Shown here in pieces: positions 12,524 through 23,252 of a stretch of DNA of 64,000 bases. The DNA is from Manihot esculenta (taxonomy: Eukaryota > Streptophyta > Magnoliopsida > Malpighiales > Euphorbiaceae): NCBI RefSeq assembly GCF_001659605.2, contig NC_035164.2:17702000-17765999 (forward strand). Direction: 5' to 3'. The translations under genes and the position numbers were made by a program. Within the stretch, counting starts at the first letter, position 1; every line of letters starts with the position of its first letter. The notes beneath the pieces were generated by a model that searched no databases, had not been told where the DNA came from, and saw only the letters and a list, made by a program, of their open reading frames with translations.

Positions 12524-12716
12524 TAAAGAATTTTAGGAGGAATTTTTCATTCTATTCTAATTGAATTGATCTTTACAATGTTTGAATATTTATACATAAA
12601 GAATCAATTTAAATTAGAAATATTTACAATAAAAAATAAAATCTCTATAATCAGGACTAATTAGGATTCTAAAAATCTGAATCCTTCTAATTAGAAACCT
12701 TTTATGTTGGTCAACA
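12524..12716 (-). repeat. 5' LTR of the copia element
   Basis: A short LTR of about 193 bp, starting TGTTGACC on the minus strand and running to the primer-binding site. It matches the truncated 3' LTR at 8795-8854. Confidence 0.7.
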
Positions 12717-14511
12717 CATTCTCATCGAGATCCACCAGTTAAGATCCACAACCCTTAACTGAAATCCCCATTTTTTTCCAAATTCCCTCTCATGGCCAAG
12801 TCATTTTTCCAAACTCTTCTTAAATGGGTATTTAGTGGGATCCATTTATTTTTCCACTTTCCAAGTATAAAAGCTTAAGCTAGAGAATATTAATTCTCTG
12901 ATTTAATTAATTAAGTTAATATAATTAAATTATTAATTAACTAATTAATCTCTATTAATTTTTTTAATTAATATCATACTTTATTAATCTCTATTAATAG
13001 ATTTTTTAAATTTAATCAATATTTAGTCTTTAACCCAACAAAATATATAATTATTAAATAACTCAAATTTACATGAAATGAAATTTTTTTCTATTTACAA
13101 ATTTCAATGATCTTAAGAATAATATCTGCAAGTTTTATAAACATCTATATTAAATTTTAATTAATTAAATTAAATTAATTATATTAATTTAATTAATTAT
13201 TATCTTATCAATTAATCAATTTACTTAAATATAGATTGCACTAACACTTGGTTTTTGGCCAATTAAAAGAATAAAAAGTAAATCTCAAATCTATATAAAA
13301 TATTTTCTTTAAGAACATGTTCTACATGGCCAATAGAAATATTTTATTTTTTTCCCAAGCCCATGTCTTACATTACTTAAATTCATTATATGAATTTATC
13401 TTTTTCAAGTCTATGCCATATATTGAAAGAATTCACCACATGAATTTAATATCTCTATGTTTTTTTAGATTGAATTTAGTTCAAATCATTTTAGGAGCTT
13501 ACAACTTCCATTACTAACCAAATTCATTAATTATTACAATTAATTAAATACCTTTAATTGATTAAGCAATTAATTAAACTTGTTATGATTATTTGTTATG
13601 CATATGACTTCCTAAGCTTATGCTCAATTGGAAATGGGAATGGATACATCTTTTCTATCAACCTTGAATGACATCTCTTATGTATTCTCATCCCCCATAA
13701 ATCATAGTTAATGTCTAATATAACATGCCATGGCTATCCATTTAATAATAAATAAATAATTTCATTTAATTTCAACTCTGAATAAATCATCATGACTTAG
13801 AATTCCTTTGTTAAAAAATCTCTGATCTAATCTAGGTCATGATAAATATCCAACACCAATACTTTATATCATATGACCTTGATTAGCAAGACTTACATCA
13901 GAAACTCTTTTTAATTAAGTTGAATTGCATTGATAGACTTTGATATAAATTATAATTAAAATAATTATAGCATTCTGCGCATTTATCAAAGTAATAAATG
14001 CCCTATTGACTGACCCCTTACCTTCATGTACAACAAAATTGAGCCAACACTTGCTACATGCCTATATATTGCACAAGTTTGTAAGTAATATTAAACCATA
14101 ATAACTGACATGAGTAAGTATTATATCATATACCTAAGAATTCTATGCACTATTATAATCTAGATGAACAAATATTAATAAGAGTAAACTTCATATACTC
14201 TTGTTCTAAGAACCACACATTCGACCCACTTATCATTGTAAGTGCCCACATAATCTATCTAAACATTATATATCTTATGGCATGAGACTCACTATACTAA
14301 TTTGCAAAAGCAAGTAGAGGTGACAGTCTAAAGTGCATGAATCATTCCCAATGAAATATCCTACAATTATGAACATTTTATAGCATTTTGTATAAATTTC
14401 AATATCATATTCTCAACCCGTTGAGAATGGAACTACTACCCTAAACTGATGGGTAATAAATTATGACAAATCAATACTATACCTTATGGCATCTTGACAC
14501 ATAATTCCAAC
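12717..14511 (-). repeat. AT-rich LTR-like repeat, probable solo LTR
   Basis: On the minus strand this begins TGTTGGAATTATGTG at 14511 and is homologous over its first ~650 bp to 1226-2015 on the opposite strand. A TATA-like CTTTTATACTTGG lies near 12860 (minus strand). It is very AT-rich between 12900 and 13250 and has no supported ORF. I found no primer-binding site, polypurine tract or partner LTR next to it, so a solo LTR or an LTR fragment is most likely. The boundary near 12717 directly abuts the copia 5' LTR. The family assignment (copia type) is a guess from the TGTTGG start and its overall look. Confidence 0.45.
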
Positions 14512-14611
14512 AAAAACCTAAAGATAAGGAGGAAATTTTAGCTTATTTTAGAAACATTTATCAAAGTAAAGTTATTCAGGAGGAAGATGCAATAGTTTCT
14601 TTAATGCAATC
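14512..14611 (+). pseudogene. Second L1-type LINE, linker fragment left of element A
   Basis: Encodes KEEILAYFRNIYQSKV and DAIVSLMQS, the linker that precedes reverse transcriptase in L1 ORF2 proteins. The frame resumes at 21798 after element A, so A inserted into this LINE. The last five bases (CAATC, 14607-14611) are A's target duplication. Confidence 0.7.
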
Positions 14612-17144
14612 TGTAATACCCGGCTAGATTTCGGCATCGGAATCCCTACCTTCCGGCGGAATCTCCGTTGGAATCTAGAATTTCTGAAGATGCCAGAGGC
14701 TTCTAGAGGGGTAAAATGTGTTTTCTAACAGGTTTTTACTGATTTTATGGTTTAGTAAATGAAAAGGAATTGAGTTTTAAAAAGAAAAGACCAAGGAGGC
14801 ATTTGTCAGGTTCGGCCGCCGAAAGTGAAGTTCGGCCGCCGAACATGGAAAGGCTTCGGGAGCACCTTTGGCCTCCGAAAGTCTTGTTTGAACGAGCCAA
14901 GGTTCGGCCGCCGAAAGTCAAGTTCGGCCGCCGAACATGCATGAGTTTAGGGGGCACGTTAGGCTGCCGAAGGTCTTCGACCAGGCCGCCTATAAAGGGC
15001 CCTCAGATCGGAAATGGGCGAGTTTTCTCCCCATTCTTGAGCTCAGGTGAGTTTTTGTCCTCCCTTGGCCATTTTCATGTTTTTCTTCATCTCCTTCATG
15101 TTTTCATGAGTTCCATGGTTATTTTGAAGAGTTTTAAAGCTTGGATCGAAGTTTTGGGAGCTTGGAGCTTTTGGAGCTTGGATTCTCCACACCTCCGAGT
15201 TTGAGATCACGCAACCCTCGATCTTCAAGAGGTAAGTGTAGATCTTTGCTTTCCTAGTGTCTTTTGAAGTTTTATGAAGGTTTTAATGGTAGAGTATGGG
15301 TAGATATGCATGTTAGGATTTATGTGGGTTTTATGCCCAATGTATGTTATGTGATGCTCATGTATGTTTATATGATGTTATGTTGAATGTTTAGGCTAGG
15401 TTATGCATGTGGGAGAGTGTATGCATGATTGGAAGAGAGTATGTGAGGATTTGGGTTGTTTTGATGGTTTTGGCCTATGTGGGTCATAAGCTATCTATGC
15501 ATGCTTTGGATGTTGTTTTTGGAGTTTAATCTGGTTGTTTAAATTTGTGCATGGTTAAGGGTTTATGCATGTTTTGGTAAAGTTGGGTGCTTGTTTTGGG
15601 GTGTTTGGAAGGTTTGGGAGGCTTGAATGCATGAGAAGCTGAGTTCTGCCCTTCTGGGAAGAACTCAGGTCCGGCCGCCGAAGGTGGTTTCGGCCGCCGA
15701 ACCTGCCTTTGGATGCATGGTTTGGCCGCCTAACCTTGCCCCCAAAGGCTGAGTTTTGGCTTGAAAGCAGACTTTCGGCCGCCGAAGGAAGGATTCGGCC
15801 GTCGAAAGTGTCTGACTTTCGTCTCTGGAGTGGGACTTTCGGCCGCCGAAGGTGCCGCCGAAAGTGCCCGAGTTTCGTCTCTGGAGAGAAGGTTCTACCG
15901 CCGAAGGTGCCGCCGAAAGTGCCCTGTCCAGCCTTTTCAAGGTTGTTTTCTATGCTTGTTTAAGTGATGTTTTAAGGGGTTTTTGGGTAGTTGTTTATGA
16001 GTTGTTTAGAATGTGTTTGGCACCTCATTCGAGTCCACCTGTGTAGGACCGGACCCGAGGGATCGAGGAGGCCATCAGTGTTAGCAGTTGCAGAGTCTGT
16101 TCAGCGTCTGCCAAAGGTGAGTAGAACTAAACTAAATCTTTTATTTTATGAAATAAAATGCCTAAAGCATGCTCATGCATCATGTTTATATGTAATAGGT
16201 TGATTGCACTAGTTACACGAATATGAAGCATTGCATTATTTACTGTTGATGGAGATTGGACCAAGGACGACCCCACTAGCCCTATGGATAAGACCTGGCT
16301 GGGCCAGGCATTACGAAGTCCTGTGGTGCCCTCTATGGTGGCCGGGCAAATAGCTTAGGGATGTTTTGGGGTTGGGTCCAATCCGTGATATGATTTGATT
16401 GTGCTGTGATGCATTTCATGAAAGCATGTAATTAATGAACTGTTTTCTTTGTTTCTACTCACTGGGCTTTTTAGCTCACCCCTCTCCCCTAACCCCAGTA
16501 TTGCAGGTTTGAGGTTGATCGGGAAGTCTCAAGAGTAAAGGTCTTGCTGATGTAATAGTATTAGATTAGCGTTTTAGTGTGGACATGTATTGTAAATTGA
16601 TATAATGTTTTGTAAGAGAATGTAATGTAAAGTTAAGTGGAGTTATGTTTATGGATTAGAACTGTGCTTGGCCCTGAGACTCGGTTAGTCCCTGTTTAAT
16701 ACATGATGTATGTAATATTTTAGAATGTTGAGTTGTGTTTGAACTAATCTTGTCGCATGTGTTGTTTACCACGCTATGGTAATGGATGAGGACCCTAGTG
16801 GAGGTCTTGTGTTTGTGGTTTGATGCATGCACAGGTTAGGTTTGGTTCTTTGGATGTGACTCCGGCTTGATGTATGTTGTGTTGACCCAGCTAGAGTTTT
16901 GATGAGGGCTCTAGTAGGGGGGGTTTCTTTATGTTCCAGCTATATTGCATACAGGTCAAGCTCGGTCTATACATCTTATGTTTCAGTTTTTATGTTAAAG
17001 TTTTGATCATGTATGGGATTTAACCAGGTGATAGGAAGTATGTTTGGCTTGCTACGGGTCCCGGCGGCCTTAAGCCGATCTGGATCCTAGCGCCGGTGGC
17101 GGTTCGGGCCGTTACGGTAGGGTATCGGTTTTCGGGTCGTTACA
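14612..17144 (+). repeat. 5' LTR of element A
   Basis: A 2533-bp LTR. It holds four TTCGGCCGCCGAA dyads in two pairs at about 14811-14936, a TATA box near 14990, splice-like sites (see findings) and a second dyad cluster at 15670-15925. It ends GTCGTTACA. Confidence 0.93.
14989..14998 (+). promoter_or_regulatory. TATA box of element A 5' LTR
   Basis: CCTATAAAGG, followed by GCCCTCAG. The same CCTATAAAAGGCCC-type box is present at the same place in the LTRs of B (23519-23530), C (minus strand, near 41780), D (minus strand, near 43955 and 51560) and E (60903-60914). It is the likely promoter core, with transcription starting a short distance downstream. Confidence 0.7.
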
Positions 17145-17147
17145 GAG

Positions 17148-17159
17148 TGGTATCAGAGC
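17148..17159 (+). other. Primer-binding site of element A
   Basis: TGGTATCAGAGC, the complement of the 3' end of initiator tRNA-Met, three bases after the LTR end. Confidence 0.9.
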
Positions 17160-17429
17160 TTTGGGCCTCGAGAGTACGGTGTGTTGCACATCGGAAAGAG
17201 GTTGGCTTAGAGGTCATAGAAGGGCAAGCACAATAGGAGAATCATGTCCACTAGGATAGGATATGGAGTCCTGTCTTGATTGATGATGTGGAATGCTATG
17301 ATTTTATGCATGGGCATTAATGTTATGTATGATATGCTATGTATATATTGCAGGTTCATGTGTTTTCATATGAACCGTATGATGCTAATGTTTGTATGCT
17401 TGCGTGTTGTTCTTCAGAGAGGAGCCAGA

Positions 17430-18272
17430 ATGCGAGGTGCTCGTCGATCTGTGGAATCGACTAGAGTTCCATCTGAGAGGGAAGGTATGGATACCTTTCC
17501 CCCTGCTCTGCCAAGAGCGCAGTCATGGGGAGTCAGCAGATGGAGAACATCAAGGGACCCTAGAAGGTCTTTTGATGTAATCAGAGAAGGAATGGCTCCA
17601 AGAAGGATGTCAGCTAGTGCGAGAGAAGTGGAGATGGATGTTCAGAGAAGAGATATCAGTTTGGGAATCAGAGTGTCAGAAGAAGGTATGGGAGATTCTC
17701 AGGAGGATGCTCAGACTCAGGATTCCAGAATCTCAGGTTCAGGAGGGATTGATCCCTCCACTCTGAGTACAGCCTCCATGAAAAGCAAGAAGTGGGGCAG
17801 AACCCTGAGGGGGAAGAAGAAGAAGTTGTGGAGTCGGTTGAAGTCTAGTCTGGGATTAGGTGGTGGTTCGAGCTCTGGCTCAGGCAGTTCAAGATGCATG
17901 AGGTGCGAAAGGCCGCACAAGGGAGTCTGCCGTTATGGGACTAATCTATGTTACAGGTGCGGACAGGAGGGGCACATAGCACGTGAGTGTCCCACTGCGC
18001 CCAGGTTGGCTCTGTCCCAGCAAGCAGCTTCAGGTAGAGCGACTCAGCCAGCAGCTCCAGCCATGGTTCAGGTTAGTGGTCGAGGCAGAGGAAGAGGGTC
18101 AGCCTTTTCTTTTGAAGGTTCCCGTGGAGAAGGTCCGTCAGCTTCAGCTCAGATCTTCACCCAAGCTCAGCAAGAGGCAGACACATCGAACATGGTGGTG
18201 TCAGGTACGCTCACTTTTGAATGTTCTGATGTGTATGTTTTTGTGAACCCTAGTGTTTTCCTCTTTCTTTAA
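17430..18272 (+). CDS. Capsid-less gag of element A (nucleocapsid part retained)
   Basis: A 280-residue frame. I chose the ATG at 17430 because MRGARRS matches the gag start of B, C and D (MRGTRRSARL and variants) and follows a TTCTTCAG acceptor-like sequence. Residues 1 to about 105 are the basic, disordered gag N-terminus. The block that carries the Retrotrans_gag (capsid) domain in B, C and D is missing. The frame then resumes with the lysine-rich linker, a CX2CX3HX3C-like element and the zinc knuckle [14 protein letters not shown] near 17950, followed by a GRGRGRG segment. It ends at the position of the protease (DVYVFVNPSVF, where B has [11 protein letters not shown]). It could bind RNA but could not build a particle by itself. 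Confidence 0.75.
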   Translation: MRGARRSVESTRVPSEREGMDTFPPALPRAQSWGVSRWRTSRDPRRSFDVIREGMAPRRMSASAREVEMDVQRRDISLGIRVSEEGMGDSQEDAQTQDSRISGSGGIDPSTLSTASMKSKKWGRTLRGKKKKLWSRLKSSLGLGGGSSSGSGSSRCMRCERPHKGVCRYGTNLCYRCGQEGHIARECPTAPRLALSQQAASGRATQPAAPAMVQVSGRGRGRGSAFSFEGSRGEGPSASAQIFTQAQQEADTSNMVVSGTLTFECSDVYVFVNPSVFLFL

Positions 18273-19223
18273 GTTGCTCTAGGAGCTGTCAAGAGGTTGA
18301 GTTGATAGCTTCTGGGCTAGAGTGTTCTCTTTGGTCAGTGGAACCGAGTGTGATCCATCTGTGGCAGAGTCAGTCTGCCGGTTCAGTTCTGTGTCAGTTG
18401 AGGGTAAATGCCTTCCACCCGACTTTGAGGTCCTAGACTTGACTGTCTGGACGTCAGTTTAGGGTTGGATCGGGTTTTTCCGCTCGTGGTGCTATCTTGG
18501 TCTGTAGAGACAAGGTAGTCAAGTTCAGAGGACAGGATGGGTCAGAGGTAGTCTTCTGAGGGGACACAGTAGGGATGCCTAGAGGTTTGATGTCAGCCTG
18601 TCAGGTTCGTAGGGTGCGTAGGAGGGGTTGTCAGAGGGTTCTAGTTCTTGTTTGAGAGTTTAGCAGTCAGGTCAGGGGACCAGCCTCAGTGCCAGTTGTA
18701 GAGAAAGGTAGTAGTCATAGTAGGGGCGAGGCTTGGTAGACAAGGGGTTTTATCCGACCTAGTACCTCACCCTGGATTGCTCCAGTGTCGTTGTGGGAAA
18801 AGCAGGATGGATCCTTGAGACCCTGTGTCAACTTCAGGCAGTTGAACAAGGTCACTACCAAGGGCAGGTATTCCCATGCAGGATGGATGATCTATTGGGA
18901 CAGCTAGCAGGAGCTGGTTGTTTTCCAAGATAGATCTGAAATCTAGGTACTACCTGTGAGAGTTAGAGTCAGTTTTGGGTTAGCTGTGAGAAGAAGCCAG
19001 TTGAGAAGAGGAAGGATCAGAGAAGCGCAGCGGAAGCCAGTGGAGTTTAGGAGAAGGTTGGGTATTGCCAAGGTGTTTCTTTTGGGATAAGGTGTGCCTG
19101 GAAGACCCGGGAGTTCTTACTCCAGCAGTACCCGTGTGTCTCTCTTTTAGGAGAGAGGTTTTTAGGTTTGCTTGCTTGTTTGCTTGCTTGATGTTATGAT
19201 TTGTGAATGCCTGTTTGTTTGTG
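18273..19223 (+). pseudogene. Pol remnant of element A
   Basis: A shrunken, shifted remnant of pol, about 0.95 kb where B has about 3.4 kb. It keeps pieces of the protease region, the RT entry ([10 protein letters not shown] near 18750, DGSLRP and FRQLNKVTT near 18810-18860) and [16 protein letters not shown] sequence near 18900. Near 18965 it jumps to sequence matching the region after integrase ([15 protein letters not shown] in B). The end corresponds to B's [15 protein letters not shown] tail. The catalytic RT box, RNase H and integrase are absent. Confidence 0.75.
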
Positions 19224-19261
19224 GAACATTCGGGGATGAATGTTTTTAAAGGGGGGAAGAA
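19224..19261 (+). other. Hairpin plus polypurine tract of element A
   Basis: An inverted repeat GAACATTCG / GAATGTTT (19224-19245; one arm slightly decayed) sits directly before the polypurine tract AAAGGGGGGAAGAA (19248-19261) and the 3' LTR. The same arrangement occurs in B, C and D. Confidence 0.8.
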
Positions 19262-21797
19262 TGTAATACCCGGCTAGATTTCGGCATCGGAATCCCTACC
19301 TTCTGGCGGAATCTCCGTTGGAATCTAGAATTTCTGAAGATGCCAGAGGCTTCTAGAGGGGTAAAATGTGTTTTCTAACAGGTTTTTACCGATTTTATGG
19401 TTTAGTAAATGAAAAGGAATTGAGTTTTAAAAAGAAAAGACCAAAGAGGCATTTGTCAGGTTCGGCCGCCGAAAGTGAAGTTCGGCCGCCGAACATGGAA
19501 AGGCTTCGGGAGCGCCTTTGGCCTCCGAAAGTCTTGTTTGAACGAGCCAAGGTTCGGCCGCCGAAAGTCAAGTTCGGCCGCCGAACATGCATGAGTTTAG
19601 GGGGCACGTTAGGCTGCCGAAGGTCTTCGACCAGGCCACCTATAAAGGGCCCTCAGATCGGAAATGGGCGAGTTTTCTCCCCATTCTCGAGCTCAGGTGA
19701 GTTTTTGTCCTCCCTTGGCCATTTTCATGTTTTTCTTCATCTCCTTCATGTTTTCATGAGTTCCATGGTTATTTTGAAGAGTTTTAAAGCTTGGATCGAA
19801 GTTTTGGGAGCTTGGAGCTTTTGAAGCTTGGATTCTCCACACCTCCGAGTTTGAGATCACGCAACCCTCGATCTTCAAGAGGTAAGTGTAGATCTTTGCT
19901 TTCCTAGTGTCTTTTGAAGTTTTATGAAGGTTTTAATGGTAGAGTATGGGTAGATATGCATGTTAGGATTCATGTGGGTTTTATGCCCAATGTATGTTAT
20001 GTGATGCTCATGTATGTTTATATGATGTTATGTTGAATGTTTAGGCTAGGTTATGCATGTGGGAGAGTGTATGCATGATTGGAAGAGAGTATGTGAGGAT
20101 TTGGGTTGTTTTGATGGTTTTGGCCTATGTGGGTCATAAGCTATCTATGCATGCTTTGGATGTTGTTTTTGGAGTTTAATCTGGTTGTTTAAGCTCCTTT
20201 GTGCATGGTTAAGGGTTTATGCATGTTTTGGTAAAGTTGGGTGCTTGTTTTGGGGTGTTTGGAAGGTTTGGGAGGCTTGAATGCATGAGAAGCTGAGTTC
20301 TGCCCTTCTGGGAAGAACTCAGGTCCGGCCGCCGAAGGTGGTTTCGGCCGCCGAACCTGCCTTTGGATGCATGGTTTGGCCGCCTAACCTTGCCCCCGAA
20401 GGCTGAGTTTTGGCTTGAAAGCAGACTTTCGGCCGCCGAAGGAAGGATTAGGCCGCCGAAAGTGTCTGACTTTCGTCTCTGGAGTGGGACTTTCGGCCGC
20501 CGAAGGTGCGCCGAAAGTGCCTGAGTTTCGTCTCTGGAGAGAGGGTTCGGCCGCCGAAGGTGCCGCCGAAAATGCCCTGTCCGGCCTTTTCAAGGTTGTT
20601 TTCTATGCGTGTTTAAGTGATGTTTTAAGGGGTTTTTGGGTAGTTGTTTATGAGTTGTTTAGAATGTGTTTGGCACCTCATTCGAGTCCACCTTTGTAGG
20701 ACCGGACCCGAGGGATCGAGGAGGCCATCAGTGTTAGCAGTTGCAGAGTCTGTTCAGCGTCTGCCAGAGGTGAGTAGAACTAAACTAAATCTTTTATTTT
20801 ATGAAATAAAATGCCTAAAGCATGCTCATGCATCATGTTTATATGTAATAGGTTGATTGCACTAGTTACACGAATATGAAGCATTGCATTATTTACTGTT
20901 GATGGAGATTGGACCAAGGACAACCCCACTAGCCCTATGGATAAGACCTGGCTGGGCCAGACATTACGAAGTCCTGTGGTGCCCTCTATGGTGGCCGGGC
21001 AAATAGCTTAGGGATGTTTTGGGGTTGGGTCCAATCCGTGATATGATTTGGTTGTGCTGTGATGCATTTCATGAAAGCATGTAATTAATGAACTGTTTTC
21101 TTTGTTTCTACTCACTGGGCTTTTTAGCTCACCCCTCTCCCCTAACCCCAGTGTTGCAGGTTTGAGGTTGATCGGGAAGTCTCAAGAGTAAAGGTCTTGC
21201 TGATGTAATAGTATTAGATTAGCGTTTTAGTGTGGACATGTATTGTAAATTGATATAATGTTTTGTAAGAGAATGTAATGTAAAGTTAAGTGGAGTTATG
21301 TTTATGGATTAGAACTGTGCTTGGCCCTGAGACTCGGTTAGTCCCTGTTTAATACATGATGTATGTAATATTTTAGGATGTTGAGTTGTGTTTGAACTAA
21401 TCTTGTGGCATGTGTTGTTTACTACGCTATGGTAATGGATGAGGACCCTAGTGGAGGTCTTGTGTTTGTGGTTTGATGCATGCACAGGTTAGGTTTGGTT
21501 CTTTGGATGTGACTCCGGCTTGATGTATGTTGTGTTGACCCAGCTAGAGTTTTGATGAGGGCTCTAGTAGGGGGGGTTTCTTTATGTTCCAGCTATATTG
21601 CATACAGGTCAAGCTCGGTCTATACATCTTATGTTTCAGTTTTTATGTTAAAGTTTTGATCATGTATGGGATTTAACCAGGTGATAGGAAGTATGTTTGG
21701 CTTGCTACGGGTCCCGGCGGCCTTAAGCCGATCTGGATCCTAGCGCCGGTGGCGGTTCGGGCCGTTACGGTAGGGTATCGGTTTTCGGGTCGTTACA
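19262..21797 (+). repeat. 3' LTR of element A
   Basis: A 2536-bp copy of the 5' LTR, with roughly 20-25 differences by eye, mostly transitions. It is followed by the CAATC duplication. Confidence 0.93.
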
Positions 21798-23252
21798 CAA
21801 TCTATAGTTTCATAAGAAATGAACCAAAAGCTGCTAGCTCCTATTTCTGATAATGAAACCAAAGAATCTAGTTTTGACATAGGAGGTTTGAAATCTTCAA
21901 GGTTAGATGACTTTCTAGGGTTTTTTATCATAAAATTGGGGTGTGGTTGGCTAAGTATGTTTAATGTAGTTAGAAGATTTTTGTTTCTAGCTATACACTT
22001 AAAGAGATAAATTAATAGATCCAATTTTGTGCCCATCCTAAAATGTAAAAATATAATTTCTCTAATCAATATAGACCGATAAGTTTATGCAATAAAACAT
22101 AGCTAATAGACTTAAGCCATGGATGAATGATTAGATTTCTGTTGACCAAAATGCTTTCATTCGTAGGGAGAGTTATTCATGAAAATATTATTGTAGCTCA
22201 TGAAATGTTCTACTATTGAAAAAGGGAAGAAGTAAGAAACATTCTATAGCATTGAAGGTGGATATGCATAAAGCATACGATTAAGTTAAGTGAACTTTTC
22301 TTTGGAAAGTTATATTACAGCTTAGGTTTGACTTGAGATGGGTGTATTTGGTTGCTCAATATGTCAGTATGATCAGTTTTTCTATTCTTATCAATCGTAA
22401 TTCTTCCCCTCCCTTTTAGTATAACTAGGGGCCTACCAAGGTGATCCTTTTTCACCATACTTATTCTTCTTGTAACTCAAGCCTTATCTCTTATGATTGA
22501 TGATGCCAAGAAGAATAGTAGAACTAAAGGAATTAAATTACCCAGGAGAACTCTAGTTTTAACTAATGTACTTCTTATTGATGATACTTTTATTTTGGGT
22601 TCTTAAAGAACTTTTGATGAAGTATGAACAAGTGTTAGGGCAACGTATAAGTTTCCATAAGTTAATGTTTTTTTTTTCAATAAGAGAACCCTTGATTAAG
22701 CATGAGATTCTCTCTCATCTAAACAAGAAGTAGATGAAGCCATAACATAACCATGTCAAGCTCCTTTACTTTTGGGGGAGATCAACAGTAAAAGCTCTTA
22801 GTTTTATCAAAGAGAAGGTGTTGTCAAAAATTTAGGGTAGAAAATAATGGCTTTTATCTCAAGATGCATGGAAGACTTTAATCAAGACAATGGTGCATGC
22901 AATTCCAACATATGCAATGTCCATTCTGAAATTCCCTAGCAGCTTTTGTAATTTTTCGAACTAAATATTTGTGAACTTATGGTGGTGTAAGGGGAAAAAG
23001 ATAGGAGTATTTACTAGATTTGTTGGAAAATAGCTTCTCTTCTAAAAGTTGCAGGTGTAATTGGTGTTCAAGACTTTCAGTTATTTAACAAAAGCCTGTC
23101 TTACTTAGCAACATTGAAAATTTTTAAAGAAACCTTCTAGCTTATAGGCAAAGACTTTAAAAGGCATGTACTTCCCAAATTTCTCCTTTTGGTTAGCTTC
23201 CTCTGTGAAAAAAAAAGGGTTATGGATTTGAAAAAGTCTTTTGGTTGGTCAC
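21798..23252 (+). pseudogene. Second L1-type LINE, reverse transcriptase fragment
   Basis: Continues the LINE interrupted by element A. It shows EMNQKLLAPIS, a KSSRLDDFLGFF block (usual KSPGPDGFTGFF), a DQNAFI/REL-like segment near 22145, KVDMHKAY-like residues near 22255, a GAYQGDPFSPYLFFL-like turn near 22430 and a LLIDDTFILG-like box near 22570 (catalytic FADD-type region, altered). It then continues to LSQDAWKTLIKTMVHAIPTYAMSILKFP near 22855-22940. It has many stops and shifts. The frame reaches about 23245, where element B starts, and it does not resume to the right of D. Confidence 0.78.

Larger units (their letters stand above)
8795..12716 (-). mobile_element. Decayed Ty1/copia retrotransposon
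   Basis: A minus-strand copia element. Its 5' LTR is at 12524-12716, followed on the minus strand by a TGGTATTAGAG primer-binding site. Protease, integrase, reverse transcriptase and RNase H follow in copia order (integrase before reverse transcriptase) down to about 8900. The polypurine tract (ACTTGAGGGGGAG on the minus strand) is at 8855-8867. The 3' LTR is truncated to its first 60 bases. Many stops and frameshifts show that it is old. No gag with a zinc knuckle is visible between the primer-binding site and protease, so gag seems largely deleted. Confidence 0.85.
14612..21797 (+). mobile_element. Element A: non-autonomous Tekay-like Ty3/gypsy retrotransposon
   Basis: A structurally complete but internally deleted LTR retrotransposon of 7186 bp. 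LTRs of 2533 and 2536 bp begin TGTAATACCCGG and end GTCGTTACA. It is flanked by CAATC at 14607-14611 and 21798-21802. The primer-binding site, polypurine tract and hairpin are intact. Its internal region is only about 2.1 kb. It keeps the N-terminus of gag and the zinc knuckle but lacks the capsid domain, the second half of reverse transcriptase, RNase H and integrase. By eye the two LTRs differ at roughly 1% of positions, so it transposed recently and must have used proteins from another copy. It interrupts an L1 LINE. Confidence 0.93.

Noticed and set aside
14770..15204. Open reading frames in the LTRs rich in FGRR, SAAE and RPPKV strings, on both strands (also 19366-19824, 31631-31957, 50678-51222, 61178-61750)
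   Set aside because: These are the TTCGGCCGCCGAA motif read in three frames (FGRR, SAAE, RPPK). They lie in LTRs and putative introns, change frame between copies and show no protein-level conservation.
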